Shown here: positions 24,801 to 32,344 of the stretch, one piece after another
How the letters are laid out: the number at the start of each line of letters is the position of its first letter
How positions within the stretch are numbered: position 1 is the stretch's first letter
NCBI RefSeq assembly: GCF_036636695.1
Contig: NZ_JAVWNW010000015.1
Length of the DNA: 40,061 nt
From: Anaerorhabdus sp036636695
Lineage (GTDB): Bacteria > Bacillota_I > Bacilli_A > Erysipelotrichales > Erysipelotrichaceae
Strand: one strand, 5' to 3'
Program-made: the position numbers and the translations under genes
The notes under the pieces: generated by a model
Told to the model about the DNA's origin: nothing
What the model saw: the letters and a program-made list of their open reading frames with translations, nothing else
Database searches by the model: none

Positions 24801-25232
24801 TGCAATTGTATCTCCCACTTTTAAATGAATACTGCTATCTCTAAATAGTTCTGTTCGTGGTAATTGACGAATGCATGCAGAAGCATGTGTAACAACAATA
24901 CGGTTTGAATTATCTAGTAGTTTAGAAAGTACTTCTACTTTGTTTGCGATGTTCTCTGGACTTGCGGCAATTGCCTCAACTCGTAGAGACTCTTCAACGC
25001 TAAAAATCACACATTCGTCTTGAGGGAGGAGGGTGCTTAATCTCTCATAGAGTCGTTGTGCGGAATATAAGTTATTTTTCACAACCACTATGGGTCGTTT
25101 CTTTTTTTGATAACTGCTTGCAAGAATCAATGCTTCTTGAATAAAGGAAGTTGGTGTATTGTTTGAAATCCCGTTTGTTAAATCAATGACCGCTGGATTA
25201 TTTTCTAATTCGTTTAATAGCCAACTATTCAT
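21810..25232 (-). CDS. mfd: transcription-repair coupling factor Mfd
   Basis: At 1140 aa this is the normal length. In order: a UvrB-like N-terminal part (DLTNGISNNTPTSFIQEALI onwards), the RNA polymerase interaction domain with DYVVHNQHGVGQYMGLETR, the RecG-like translocase with Walker A GDVGFGKTE, DEEQRFGVEHKEKIK and SATPIPRTLQMSL, helicase motif VI in GRVGRSNRLAYAYLM, and the C-terminal TRCF domain. It moves stalled RNA polymerase off DNA lesions and recruits UvrA. The start overlaps the pth stop by 8 nt. Confidence 0.98.
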   Translation of the reverse strand: MNSWLLNELENNPAVIDLTNGISNNTPTSFIQEALILASSYQKKKRPIVVVKNNLYSAQRLYERLSTLLPQDECVIFSVEESLRVEAIAASPENIANKVEVLSKLLDNSNRIVVTHASACIRQLPRTELFRDSSIHLKVGDTIALDTLKRKLIQSGYSQVSHIDTPLCFAARGGVLDFYSMNYDNPIRIEFFDTEIERLCFFDIQTQRSLESVEEVVCIPATDILFSDEDVKHIKEKVETILKDSKDDALISKIDIDIQYLENHIKDNSLYQYYTFVEQTGCLFDYLQNPSIVLSTREECLETIHHSLEENTSYLQEMVQEHKALPKFSIMHDFDRLLMNYKVIEGDRFADNISQIKEVNLPKETISVQIELLKRESETKRIYFCLRDKEIKQVIDACIERDVVYRFIQEDVPAEIGINITFASLFEGFEAELENIKVITSTELFESRKSQSKFTNKFKNAEVLKSYQDLKPGDYVVHNQHGVGQYMGLETRSVLGVHKDFLRVIYKGNDELLVPLEQFRLVRKFVSREGVVPKLHKLGSNEWNNTKARLKENVSNLAERLVELYSLREDQIGYAYGEDSEYQNEFENEFEYELTRDQKIAIDEVKKDMMKNKPMDRLLCGDVGFGKTEVAIRAAFKAVAENKQVAFLCPTTILSRQHAKTFMKRFKNYPVTIELMNRFVTASKQRETIENCKEGKVDVLIGTHRLLGKDIKFKDLGLLIIDEEQRFGVEHKEKIKELKASVDVLSLSATPIPRTLQMSLVGIRQLSQLETPPDNRVSVQTYVVEKNPALIKEVIERELSRDGQVFYLHNNVEEIYHTARKIQELVPYAKVAVAHGQMGKEEIEDVMMNFTSGEANVLVCTTIIETGIDIPNANTILVEHAQNFGLSQLYQIKGRVGRSNRLAYAYLMVPSKKQLSEIASKRLQAIKDFAQLGSGYKIAMRDLTIRGAGDMLGPEQSGFIDTVGIDMYIEMLEEAINEKKGIIKPERKEMVKANVQVDSYIPEVFAPDDFDKISMYQTIDRIESQEELRAYEEQILDEFGQLPKTVKVLFEKKRLEILINSEDVEKYRELKGQIEITFSKMFSAHVDGVKLFEILTSISKDITLRYTDQKIIVKLPQTNDGLKMAIEVLMRSKEAKKNEN

Positions 25233-25788
25233 TTTTATTATACCTATTCATTACTTCTTCAATTGAATGGGTAATGCTCATGTAAGCGGCATCAGCTGCC
25301 CGTTTAACAGAGTCTTCGTAATTTTTTAAATCTTCTTTTGCGACTTTACCCAATACATAGTCTACGATTGGAATAAGTGGGTTTTTGTCAATTCCTACAC
25401 GAATGCGTGAAATTTCTTGGGTATGCAAATGATTCATAATACTTTGCATTCCTTTTTGTCCACCTGAACTTCCTTGTGTACGTATTCTCAATTTACCTAC
25501 TGGGATATCTAAATCATCGTGGATTACCAAGATATCTTTAGGGTCTATCTTGTAGAAGTTTACAGCTTGTATAACTGCTTCTCCTGATGAATTCATATAT
25601 GTCTGCGGTTTCATTAACATCACTTGTTCACCACTAATTTGTGTTGTTCCTATCAAGGCATTAAATTTCTTCTGTTCTATTGAGGTATGACAAAGTTTTG
25701 CGAGTTCATCCATAACACAAAACCCGGCATTATGTCGCGTCTTTTCATACTCTTTTCCAGGGTTACCTAGTCCAACAATTAATTTCAT
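25225..25788 (-). CDS. pth: peptidyl-tRNA hydrolase
   Basis: A 187-aa enzyme that frees tRNA from prematurely released peptidyl-tRNA. It shows GLGNPGKEYEKTRHNAGF with catalytic H19, MKPQTYMNSSGE, HDDLDIPVGKLRIR and GSSGGQKGMQSI. AGGAGG precedes the ATG. A TATAAT lies about 30 nt upstream with no good -35. It heads the pth-mfd-rqcP-divIC operon with overlapping or close junctions. Confidence 0.98.
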   Translation of the reverse strand: MKLIVGLGNPGKEYEKTRHNAGFCVMDELAKLCHTSIEQKKFNALIGTTQISGEQVMLMKPQTYMNSSGEAVIQAVNFYKIDPKDILVIHDDLDIPVGKLRIRTQGSSGGQKGMQSIMNHLHTQEISRIRVGIDKNPLIPIVDYVLGKVAKEDLKNYEDSVKRAADAAYMSITHSIEEVMNRYNKNE

Positions 25789-25873
25789 GTCATCCTCCTA
25801 TCTCTTGCTCAATTATAATACCACGGGTTTACCTAAAATTCACGAATAAACACACTATCGTTGTAAGTTTATT

Positions 25874-25901
25874 AAAGAGAGAGGCAGTGCCTCTCTCTTT
25901 T
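25874..25901. terminator. terminator after the 264-aa protein gene
   Basis: A 12-bp stem AAAGAGAGAGGC/GCCTCTCTCTTT with a 3-nt loop, in the 189-nt gap before pth. On the minus strand it ends transcription from 25978-26772. Confidence 0.8.
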
Positions 25902-25977
25902 GTTTACACTTCAATTTTTAACCCATTCTGAAGGTTTCATTCTTTATTCTTCTTAGAATTATTTGTTAATTAAGTAG

Positions 25978-26772
25978 CTATTCTATTTCTTCGCTACTTT
26001 CTTCAGGTTCAGTCGGTTCTACTACCCATTCTTGCGGAATTTCTAATTCTGTTAAATATCGTTTACCTAAACCAGATCTATAAAAGCGTTGCATATCCTC
26101 TTTAATGGCTTCATAATCTTCACTACGATTTTGAATGAAATATATTTTCGTTAAATATGCTGCACAAATATCTTTATAGATACCTATTAATTGTTTTGCA
26201 TAATGCAAATCACCAGTATCTCCTTGAAGAGTATTTGAGAAGAATTCTTCACCTAAATCTTCTTCGCCTTGATATAACTTAAACCCATTCATTGATAGTT
26301 GATAGACTAATAAACGATTTATACTTTGATCAAGATCATCTAGTTTTTCTTTGAATTTCATTAATAAATCATGATCTTTTCTACCATACAATGTATTGCA
26401 ACAAGCCAGACACAAATAATAAAAACTGTCTTCATTTAAGCTTGCTTTTGTTTTATTGTATTTACCCTTTTTTTCAAAGAGTGGTGTACAATCAATTTCA
26501 TTTAACAGTGGTTCAATACTGTCTTTATGGTCATATTTAACACAACCCCAAAGTTTTAGTATTTTACCTTTCATTTTAAATTCATTGTCTTTTTCTAGTT
26601 CGATGTAGTTATCAATTTTATTGAAGAAAACATCTTCATTATCAAATGCTTCTACACATTCAACAATTTTCTTATTTTTTGTATTTCGTCTAATTAAAAA
26701 TACGAATGCGATTGCCATTGATAGAATGAAAACCACCAATGCTACATTAATTAAAAAACTTATTAGTTGCAT
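25978..26772 (-). CDS. membrane-anchored protein of unknown function
   Basis: A 264-aa protein with one N-terminal transmembrane helix (LISFLINVALVVFILSMAIA), then a basic stop (RRNTKNKK) and a helical, TPR-like cytoplasmic part, and an acidic tail (EPTEPEESSEEIE). I do not recognise a family. The start at 26772 (MQLISFL) has AGGTGAG before it; an ATG 10 codons upstream has no binding site. It stands alone between two terminators. Confidence 0.65.
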   Translation of the reverse strand: MQLISFLINVALVVFILSMAIAFVFLIRRNTKNKKIVECVEAFDNEDVFFNKIDNYIELEKDNEFKMKGKILKLWGCVKYDHKDSIEPLLNEIDCTPLFEKKGKYNKTKASLNEDSFYYLCLACCNTLYGRKDHDLLMKFKEKLDDLDQSINRLLVYQLSMNGFKLYQGEEDLGEEFFSNTLQGDTGDLHYAKQLIGIYKDICAAYLTKIYFIQNRSEDYEAIKEDMQRFYRSGLGKRYLTELEIPQEWVVEPTEPEESSEEIE

Positions 26773-26840
26773 ATTCTCACCTACTTTAGTTAATTCTATC
26801 ATAAATCATACACTATTTTTCTTAATTTCCCATTATAAGA

Positions 26841-26866
26841 AAAAGAATAAGCAAATTGCCTATTCT
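26841..26866 (-). terminator. terminator of the GntR/ABC operon
   Basis: On the minus strand AGAATAGGC and GCTTATTCT form a stem (26866-26858 with 26852-26844; one G-U type mismatch) followed by TTTTCTTA. It includes the permease stop codon. Confidence 0.75.
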
Positions 26867-27609
26867 AATTCAAGTTTATAATCTAATACATAAATTGTAA
26901 TGAAATAGTACACAACAAATTGGACTATATTGATTAATGTTGTTACATTGAACAAAACATCTTCTGTGTAAGGGTAAAGATTTGTATTAACACCAAATAT
27001 ATTTTGTGTTAATAAACTAAGTATGAATGAGTATATAAAGTAAATTACAAAGGCAATGACTACTTTATGCTTTCTTGTATATTTTGTTTGTACAATGGTT
27101 ACAAGTGCATAAATTCCTGTTACTGATGTAATTGATATAATTATTCCTCTAACTAATAGTTTGAATAATTCAAGATAATCATCGAATCTTAAGTATTTTA
27201 GTTGTTGGGCAATGGCATTGAAAATCATTCCAAAATCAATTTCTGCTCCTGATTTCAACCCTAATACTAGAAACATAATAAATAAGCCAAAGCCTAGTAC
27301 TATTCCTGTTATAGTAAACCAAATAAGTGCTGAAATTATTTTAGAGATTACTATTTGATGTGAGCTTACTGGAAGTGTTAATGTTAAATATCCAGGTTTT
27401 TTAAACATCGAAGAGTTATAGTTTCTTACAATCGTTACAAACACTGCAATTGTGATTCCAAATGTTGCGAAAACAAGTAAAACAGATGCAATAGCGAATA
27501 CATCGAGTGGAAATAATGGTAACGCTGCACAACCCATTAGGAAGATTACGAATACAAGTGCAAAGCTACGGTAACTATGAATTAATTCGAATTTTAGTAG
27601 TTTTAGCAT
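26860..27609 (-). CDS. ABC-2 type permease of a YtrA-type cassette
   Basis: A 249-aa protein with six predicted helices (e.g. FALVFVIFLMGCAALPLFPL and FGITIAVFVTIVRNY) and the motif KKPGYLTLTLPVSSHQIVISK typical of these permeases. Its start overlaps the ATPase end by 7 nt. The cassette GntR-ATPase-permease resembles ytr/bcr-type systems that answer cell-wall antibiotics; the substrate is unknown. Confidence 0.85.
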   Translation of the reverse strand: MLKLLKFELIHSYRSFALVFVIFLMGCAALPLFPLDVFAIASVLLVFATFGITIAVFVTIVRNYNSSMFKKPGYLTLTLPVSSHQIVISKIISALIWFTITGIVLGFGLFIMFLVLGLKSGAEIDFGMIFNAIAQQLKYLRFDDYLELFKLLVRGIIISITSVTGIYALVTIVQTKYTRKHKVVIAFVIYFIYSFILSLLTQNIFGVNTNLYPYTEDVLFNVTTLINIVQFVVYYFITIYVLDYKLELE

Positions 27610-28307
27610 TTGAATACCTCCCTAAATATTTCATCAATTGATTGACCTTTTTCTTGTCTTAATTCTTCAGCATTTCTATGAAGAACAAGTTCTCCTTCTT
27701 TAATGAAAATTACTTCTTCAAATATTGCTTCTATATCACTGATTAAGTGTGTTGATATCATAACTACACTGTCTTCAGAATAATTATTTAATATAATTTC
27801 TAGAATCAATTCACGTGCTGCTGGATCCACACCTCCAATTGGTTCATCGAGAATGTATACCATAGCATTTCTACTCATGACTAAAGCTAATTGAAATTTT
27901 TCTTTCATCCCTTTAGACATTGTTTTAATTTTCATATCTGGATTTAATTCCATTCTTTTCATTAGATTCATACATTTTTCTAAATTGAAATCTTTGTATA
28001 AATCATGAAACATAGATAAAGCATCACGTGCTTTCATCCAATCTTCAAAATATGTTTCATCTGGTAAATATGAAACGATACTCTTTGTATGGGCATTAGG
28101 TTTTTGCCCATCAATTGTTACTGTTCCTTGATAATCTTTTAATAAACCATTTAATACTTTAATAAGTGTTGTTTTCCCACTACCATTCGGTCCTAGTAAA
28201 CCAACTATTCTCCCACCTTTAAGATTAAAGCTAACATTACTTAACGCTACTTTAGAACCATAGGTTTTTGTTAGACTTTTAATCTCAACAATATTCTTCT
28301 CACTCAT
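27603..28307 (-). CDS. ABC ATPase of a YtrA-type cassette
   Basis: A 234-aa ATPase with Walker A GPNGSGKTTLI, Q-loop region VSYLPDETYFEDW, signature MSKGMKEKFQLA (in place of LSGGQ), Walker B MVYILDEPIGGVD and switch His in ISTHLISDIE. It starts 2 nt after the GntR stop and drives the adjoining permease. Confidence 0.92.
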   Translation of the reverse strand: MSEKNIVEIKSLTKTYGSKVALSNVSFNLKGGRIVGLLGPNGSGKTTLIKVLNGLLKDYQGTVTIDGQKPNAHTKSIVSYLPDETYFEDWMKARDALSMFHDLYKDFNLEKCMNLMKRMELNPDMKIKTMSKGMKEKFQLALVMSRNAMVYILDEPIGGVDPAARELILEIILNNYSEDSVVMISTHLISDIEAIFEEVIFIKEGELVLHRNAEELRQEKGQSIDEIFREVFKC

Positions 28308-28309
28308 AG

Positions 28310-28669
28310 TTATTCACCTTTCATATTCTCAACTAAGTTTACAGTTTCTTCATGAGTAAACCCAAGATCATTCATTTCGTGAATGAACTGCTTAGTTTTT
28401 TGATTCCCTTGTGTTTGTTTTAATTCTAAGATCATTTCCTCTGTAGCACAAATGAATCTTCCTGTTGTTCGTTCTGATTTTAATAATCCTTCACGTTCTA
28501 ATTCTTGTAATGAACGTTGAATTGTATTTGGATTAACACCAAATTTTAAAGCCATTTCTCTGACGGTCGCAACCTGATCGTTTGGTTTTAGCTTTCCTGA
28601 AACTATTTCTTTTTTAATATAGTCCATTACTTGTAAGTAAATTGGAATATTTGCATCAAACCCTGGCAT
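28310..28669 (-). CDS. GntR-family regulator, YtrA subfamily
   Basis: A 119-aa regulator: a winged helix (IPIYLQVMDYIKKEIVSGKL, then VREMALKFGVNPNTIQRSLQELEREGLL) with a short C-terminal dimerisation tail and no ligand domain, as in YtrA. It probably represses its own operon. GGAG precedes the ATG. Confidence 0.92.
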   Translation of the reverse strand: MPGFDANIPIYLQVMDYIKKEIVSGKLKPNDQVATVREMALKFGVNPNTIQRSLQELEREGLLKSERTTGRFICATEEMILELKQTQGNQKTKQFIHEMNDLGFTHEETVNLVENMKGE

Positions 28670-28688
28670 ATCACCACTCCTTTTTCTA

Positions 28689-28738
28689 CTGTACTAATTA
28701 CATAATACAATAATACAGCATTCTTTTTCTCTTGTCAA
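28689..28738 (-). promoter_or_regulatory. gntR-ABC promoter with candidate operator
   Basis: On the minus strand TTGACA (28738-28733), a 17-bp spacer and TATTAT (28715-28710). CTGTA and TACAG half sites (28689-28693 and 28714-28718) flank 20 bp and cover the -10 and start, a wide dyad as used by YtrA-type repressors. Confidence 0.7.
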
Positions 28739-28744
28739 TTATTG

Positions 28745-28753
28745 TGTTATAAT
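28745..28753 (+). promoter_or_regulatory. extended -10 promoter of the vanY-type gene
   Basis: TGTTATAAT reads as an extended -10 without a good -35. Its region overlaps the -35 of the divergent gntR promoter, so the two may compete. Confidence 0.6.
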
Positions 28754-28774
28754 TGGGACCATGAGGTGAAACTT

Positions 28775-29554
28775 ATGAAGCGAAAAAGAAAAATTAGATT
28801 GGGGCGAGTTATTGTGGTGCTTGCGGTACTTATAGCTCTTATTGGATTTACCTATATACTTACAAAGCCTATATTTGATAAAAACACACTTCCTTCCTCA
28901 ACTGCTACACCAGAAGTTGAGACTCCTATAACTACACCAAATTCCACGCCTAGTCCAACACCTACTCCAACACCCGTTTCTTTGGATCACACTAGTTATG
29001 ACAGTATCTATGTCATCATTAATAAAACGCATCCTTTACCTGAAGACTATGAGCCAACTGATTTAGTTGTCCCTAATGTAAAAGCGACAAAAGATGGTTT
29101 AACAATGCGTAAGGAAGCTGCAGAGGCTTTGGAAGTAATGTTCAATGCTGCAAAAGAAGAAGGACATACACTCATTTTTGGAAGTGGTTATCGTTCTTAC
29201 TCTACCCAAGAGCGTTTATTTAATAATTATGTAGCTCGTGATGGAGAAGATGCAGCCAATCGATACAGTGCTCGACCTGGACAATCCGAACATCAAACGG
29301 GATTAGCTGCCGATATTGGTGATGGTAGTTTGGCAAACTGGTTAAAAAACAGTTTTAAAGATACTCCTGAAGGTATTTGGCTAAAAGAGAATTCTTATAA
29401 ATATGGATTTGTTTTACGTTTCATGGATGGTAAAGAAGATATAACTGGATATATGTTTGAACCTTGGCATTTTAGATATGTCGGTGTTGAAGAGGCTCAA
29501 AAAATTGTCGATAGTGGCTTAACTCTTGAAGAATTTTATAATTTTACGAATTAA
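28775..29554 (+). CDS. VanY-type D-alanyl-D-alanine carboxypeptidase, membrane-anchored
   Basis: A 259-aa protein. A basic start and one transmembrane helix (~11-30) are followed by a Thr/Pro linker (~42-69) that could span the wall, then a VanY peptidase domain (~80-255). Zinc ligands H173 and D180 lie in SEHQTGLAAD, H232 in EPWHFRY, and catalytic Glu229 just before; SGYRSYSTQERLF is also typical. It trims terminal D-Ala from peptidoglycan stems. There are no van genes nearby, so it is housekeeping wall remodelling rather than glycopeptide resistance. GAGGTGAA precedes the ATG at 28775. Confidence 0.92.
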   Translation: MKRKRKIRLGRVIVVLAVLIALIGFTYILTKPIFDKNTLPSSTATPEVETPITTPNSTPSPTPTPTPVSLDHTSYDSIYVIINKTHPLPEDYEPTDLVVPNVKATKDGLTMRKEAAEALEVMFNAAKEEGHTLIFGSGYRSYSTQERLFNNYVARDGEDAANRYSARPGQSEHQTGLAADIGDGSLANWLKNSFKDTPEGIWLKENSYKYGFVLRFMDGKEDITGYMFEPWHFRYVGVEEAQKIVDSGLTLEEFYNFTN

Positions 29555-29586
29555 AAAAGCACATGGAATAATTCCTGTGCTTTTTT
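29553..29586. terminator. bidirectional terminator between vanY-type and lipoprotein genes
   Basis: The stem AAAAAAGCACA/TGTGCTTTTTT (29553-29563, 29576-29586), with a paired GGAA/TTCC extension, separates the convergent genes. Confidence 0.85.
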
Positions 29587-29609
29587 CACCCATTAATATT
29601 TAATTTTAA

Positions 29610-30071
29610 TTACTTAGTAACTACAACAGTACCTTCTGTGATATCTGTTGTCATTGTAAGTGCAGTTGCATCAATTGCATCATTTGTAATTTCTACTTGC
29701 ACTTGTACTTTACATTCTTTACCTACTTCACATGCACTTGCATCATAGAATGCACGAACATCTAAAGCTGTAATTGTGTTAACATCTACTGTATCACTTG
29801 TGATATTTACTTGAACTTGTGCAAGGTCTGTTTCATATTTTGCTCCTGCTTCTCTGTCTTTAACAAATACTGGAACTAATAATGTGTTACCTTCTGCCAC
29901 AACTTCTTCACCTTCTGTTGGTGCTTCAGTAGTTTCTTGAGATGCTTCTGGTGTAGTAGTACCTGCTGGTGTTTCTGATGGCTGAGTTGGTGTTGAAGTA
30001 CATCCTGCTACCGCAAGTACCATCAACATAGCAATTAAGCTTTTTAAAATAGTTTTTGTGTTCTTTTTCAT
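29610..30071 (-). CDS. secreted lipoprotein of unknown function
   Basis: A 153-aa lipoprotein. The signal peptide ends in lipobox LAVAGC (C24), followed by a Thr/Pro/Glu-rich spacer (~25-60) and an ~90-residue beta-rich domain with two cysteines (ASACEVGKEC) that could form a disulfide. I do not recognise the domain. A good promoter stands upstream (TTGAAA-16 bp-TATAAT). GGGAG precedes the ATG. Confidence 0.8.
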   Translation of the reverse strand: MKKNTKTILKSLIAMLMVLAVAGCTSTPTQPSETPAGTTTPEASQETTEAPTEGEEVVAEGNTLLVPVFVKDREAGAKYETDLAQVQVNITSDTVDVNTITALDVRAFYDASACEVGKECKVQVQVEITNDAIDATALTMTTDITEGTVVVTK

Positions 30072-30099
30072 TTTTAATATTTCTCCCGTCTAACGCAAC

Positions 30100-30127
30100 A
30101 TTATATCACTAACATTTTTATTTTCAA
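30100..30127 (-). promoter_or_regulatory. lipoprotein gene promoter
   Basis: On the minus strand TTGAAA (30127-30122), a 16-bp spacer and TATAAT (30105-30100), about 30 nt before the ATG. Confidence 0.75.
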
Positions 30128-30200
30128 TTTGTTTTGCGTTTTTTCATCCTTATTTCTTAATAATTTATTGTACTATTTAGATAGTCAATTCATGTATTTA

Positions 30201-30229
30201 TTGACTTTTAGGTCTTCGTCCCTTATGAT
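30201..30229 (+). promoter_or_regulatory. rpmH operon promoter
   Basis: TTGACT (30201-30206), a 17-bp spacer and TATGAT (30224-30229), 48 nt before the rpmH start. Confidence 0.85.
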
Positions 30230-30277
30230 AGTAAAGCAATTGTTCTATTTATTATAGTAAAACTGGAGGTGGATTTG

Positions 30278-30412
30278 ATGAAAAGAACATATCAACCGAG
30301 CAAAAGAAAACACCAAAAAGTCCACGGTTTTAGAGCCCGCATGAAAACGGTAGGTGGCCGTAAAGTATTAGCCCGCCGTCGTAGTAAAGGTAGAAAAATC
30401 TTATCGGCATAA
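30278..30412 (+). CDS. rpmH: 50S ribosomal protein bL34
   Basis: A 44-aa, highly basic protein: MKRTYQPSKRKHQKVHGFRA, then MKTVGGRKVLARRRSKGRK and LSA at the end, the complete bL34 sequence. GGAGG lies 8 nt before the ATG. It heads rpmH-rnpA-yidC-jag, here running on the plus strand towards dnaA. Confidence 0.98.
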   Translation: MKRTYQPSKRKHQKVHGFRARMKTVGGRKVLARRRSKGRKILSA

Positions 30413-30413
30413 G

Positions 30414-30439
30414 AAAAGTCACCTTCGGTGACTTTTTTT
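30414..30439 (+). terminator. terminator-like hairpin between rpmH and rnpA
   Basis: The stem AAAAGTCACC/GGTGACTTTT with UUCG tetraloop and T7 follows the rpmH stop by one base. It probably lets rpmH message exceed rnpA message by partial termination. It leaves only 6 nt before the rnpA ATG. Confidence 0.8.
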
Positions 30440-30445
30440 ACAATT

Positions 30446-30790
30446 ATGAAAACTAAATTCAGAGTAAAGAAACAACAAGAGTTTCAAGCAATTATCGGGC
30501 GCAAAAAATCAGCAGCAAACGCTACTTTTGTTCTTTATTATAAGCCTAAAAGTGAGAATTATAGTCGCTTTGGCGTTTCGGTAGGAAAAAAGAATGGCAA
30601 TGCTGTTCACCGTAATAAATATAAAAGACAATGTAGGATGCTTATCCAGGAGCTTATTGACTTTGAAAAGTGTAAAATCGATGGAATATTAATTATCCGT
30701 CCAAAATTCACTAGACAAAGCTATCTAGATAACAAAAAAGACTTGGAAAGCTTAATAAATAAAGTTACAATTATAGAGCATGAACAATAA
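30446..30790 (+). CDS. rnpA: ribonuclease P protein component
   Basis: A 114-aa RNase P protein: MKTKFRVKKQQEFQAIIGRK at the start and FGVSVGKKNGNAVHRNKYKR in the centre. The usual RNR box reads R-N-K here. It partners the RNase P RNA in tRNA 5' processing. No Shine-Dalgarno precedes the ATG at 30446; the T tract of the hairpin abuts it. A GTG at 30428 would lie in the hairpin. The stop overlaps the yidC ribosome binding site. Confidence 0.92.
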   Translation: MKTKFRVKKQQEFQAIIGRKKSAANATFVLYYKPKSENYSRFGVSVGKKNGNAVHRNKYKRQCRMLIQELIDFEKCKIDGILIIRPKFTRQSYLDNKKDLESLINKVTIIEHEQ

Positions 30791-30800
30791 GGAGATCACG

Positions 30801-31688
30801 ATGAAAAAAAGAACAAAGAAAATCGTCTTCTTAGTAGGAATTTTGGGTGCATTATTCTTATTAAGCGGATGTACGGCTCCGATGGTAAAAGATCCTGAAA
30901 CAGGTAAAGAAGTCGTAAAATTAATTACAACATCAACCACTTTCCAAGAAATATTTAGTTCTGAGAGTTGGTTCAGTGCATTATTTGTTTTCCCACTAAC
31001 TCAAGGTATTAACTATTTAACACCTTACTTAACAGTTGCAGGTGCAATTGCTGTAATTACTGTTGGTGTAAATGGTGTTGTTATGTTGGTAACTAAAAAA
31101 TCAACAGTAGCTTCTCAAAGAATGCAAGAATTACAACCAGAAATGGAAAAAATCACAAAGAAATATGAAGGCAAAACAGATGACCGTTCTCGTATGGCTT
31201 CTGCTAATGAAATGCAAGCTCTTTATAAGAAGTATGATGTTAATCCATTCTCAATGTTATTAACTACATTCCTTCAATTCCCAATCTTAATTGCTATCTA
31301 CCAAGCTGTACAACGTGCCGATGCTGTACAAAATGGTTCATTCTTAGGTCTTAGCTTAAAAACAACTCCATGGGATGGTGTTCTAAGCGGTCAATGGTTA
31401 TACATTGTTTTATTCCTAGTTATGTTAGTATTCCAATTCGGTTCAATGTATTTACCACAATACTTAGCTAAACAAAAAGCGAAGAAAGATGCTGAAGCAC
31501 AAGGCAAAAAATACCGTCCAACTACAAACAAAACAAACAACATGATGTATTATATGATGGTTCCTATTATGGTTATCTCAGTAGTATGGCCAGCAGCTAT
31601 GACTATTTACTGGGCAATCAACTCTTTAACAATGATCGCAAAAACATTGATTGTACAAAAATTCTTCATTGATAAGAAAGAAGCTTAA
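30801..31688 (+). CDS. yidC: membrane protein insertase YidC (Oxa1 family)
   Basis: A 295-aa lipoprotein-type YidC: signal peptide with lipobox LLSGC (C24), then five membrane segments. Conserved are MQELQPEMEKITKKY, the cytoplasmic hairpin, NPFSMLLTTFLQFPILIAIYQAV, and WPAAMTIYWAINSL. The Arg of the hydrophilic groove in the first core helix, which SpoIIIJ needs, aligns without gaps with Asn91 (TVGVNGVVML). GGAGA precedes the ATG at 30801; an ATG 7 codons upstream overlaps rnpA. Confidence 0.96.
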   Translation: MKKRTKKIVFLVGILGALFLLSGCTAPMVKDPETGKEVVKLITTSTTFQEIFSSESWFSALFVFPLTQGINYLTPYLTVAGAIAVITVGVNGVVMLVTKKSTVASQRMQELQPEMEKITKKYEGKTDDRSRMASANEMQALYKKYDVNPFSMLLTTFLQFPILIAIYQAVQRADAVQNGSFLGLSLKTTPWDGVLSGQWLYIVLFLVMLVFQFGSMYLPQYLAKQKAKKDAEAQGKKYRPTTNKTNNMMYYMMVPIMVISVVWPAAMTIYWAINSLTMIAKTLIVQKFFIDKKEA

Positions 31689-31691
31689 AAT

Positions 31692-32315
31692 ATGAAAAAA
31701 TATACTGCAAAAACACTTGATGATTTATTAAAACAAGCTGCAAACGATAAGAATGTTGCAGTAAGTGATTTAACATATTTTGTACTTGAAGAGAAAAAAG
31801 GAATTCTTGGAATTGGAACTTCAGTAACTGCCGAAGCATATTGTTTAAATGATGTTAAAGAATTTATCTTTAACTATCTAGGTGAATTTTTCACTGAATT
31901 AAATCAAGAAATTGAAATTGAAATCATTCCTCAAGCTGAGGGATTTAAAGTAATGCTTAACGCTGATAACAATGCCATCTTAATTGGTAAGAATGGTCAA
32001 ACACTTCAATCAATTAATACTGTCGTTCGTAGCGCTGTAAATAGCACATTTAAGAAACGTTTCAATATACTAGTAGATATAAACAACTACAAACAAGATC
32101 GTTACGCTAAAGTTAAATCAATGGCAAGAAGAATTGCTCGTACTGTTCAAAAAACTAAAGTTGAAGCTGTACTTGATCCAATGCCAAATGATGAAAGAAA
32201 AGTCATCCACCAATTTTTAGGTGAGATGGATCATATCAAAACAGAATCTGAAGGCGAAGGTATTCACCGTCATCTAAAGATTATGTATGATGAAAACAAA
32301 AGTTCTGATAAATAA
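31692..32315 (+). CDS. jag: Jag/KhpB RNA-binding protein
   Basis: A 207-aa protein: the N-terminal Jag domain (YTAKTLDDLLKQAA, then EEKKGILGIG), a KH domain with GKNGQTL (ILIGKNGQTLQSINTVVRSA) and a C-terminal R3H domain (PNDERKVIHQFL...SEGEGIHRHLKI). KhpB (EloR) works with KhpA as an RNA chaperone affecting cell elongation. It begins 3 nt after yidC; GAAAGAAG serves as the binding site. Confidence 0.96.
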   Translation: MKKYTAKTLDDLLKQAANDKNVAVSDLTYFVLEEKKGILGIGTSVTAEAYCLNDVKEFIFNYLGEFFTELNQEIEIEIIPQAEGFKVMLNADNNAILIGKNGQTLQSINTVVRSAVNSTFKKRFNILVDINNYKQDRYAKVKSMARRIARTVQKTKVEAVLDPMPNDERKVIHQFLGEMDHIKTESEGEGIHRHLKIMYDENKSSDK

Positions 32316-32318
32316 GTA

Positions 32319-32344
32319 AGGCCACTGTAAAGTGGCTTTTTTTT
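32319..32344 (+). terminator. terminator of rpmH-jag operon
   Basis: The stem GCCACT/AGTGGC with a short loop is followed by T8, just after the jag stop. Confidence 0.85.

Noticed and set aside
22730..24844. Several plus-strand open frames of 60-100 codons inside mfd
   Set aside because: They are antisense to a full-length conserved protein and have no ribosome binding sites.
28775..29554. VanY-type gene as a glycopeptide-resistance determinant
   Set aside because: No vanH/A/X or VanRS genes are near; the domain is common in wall housekeeping.
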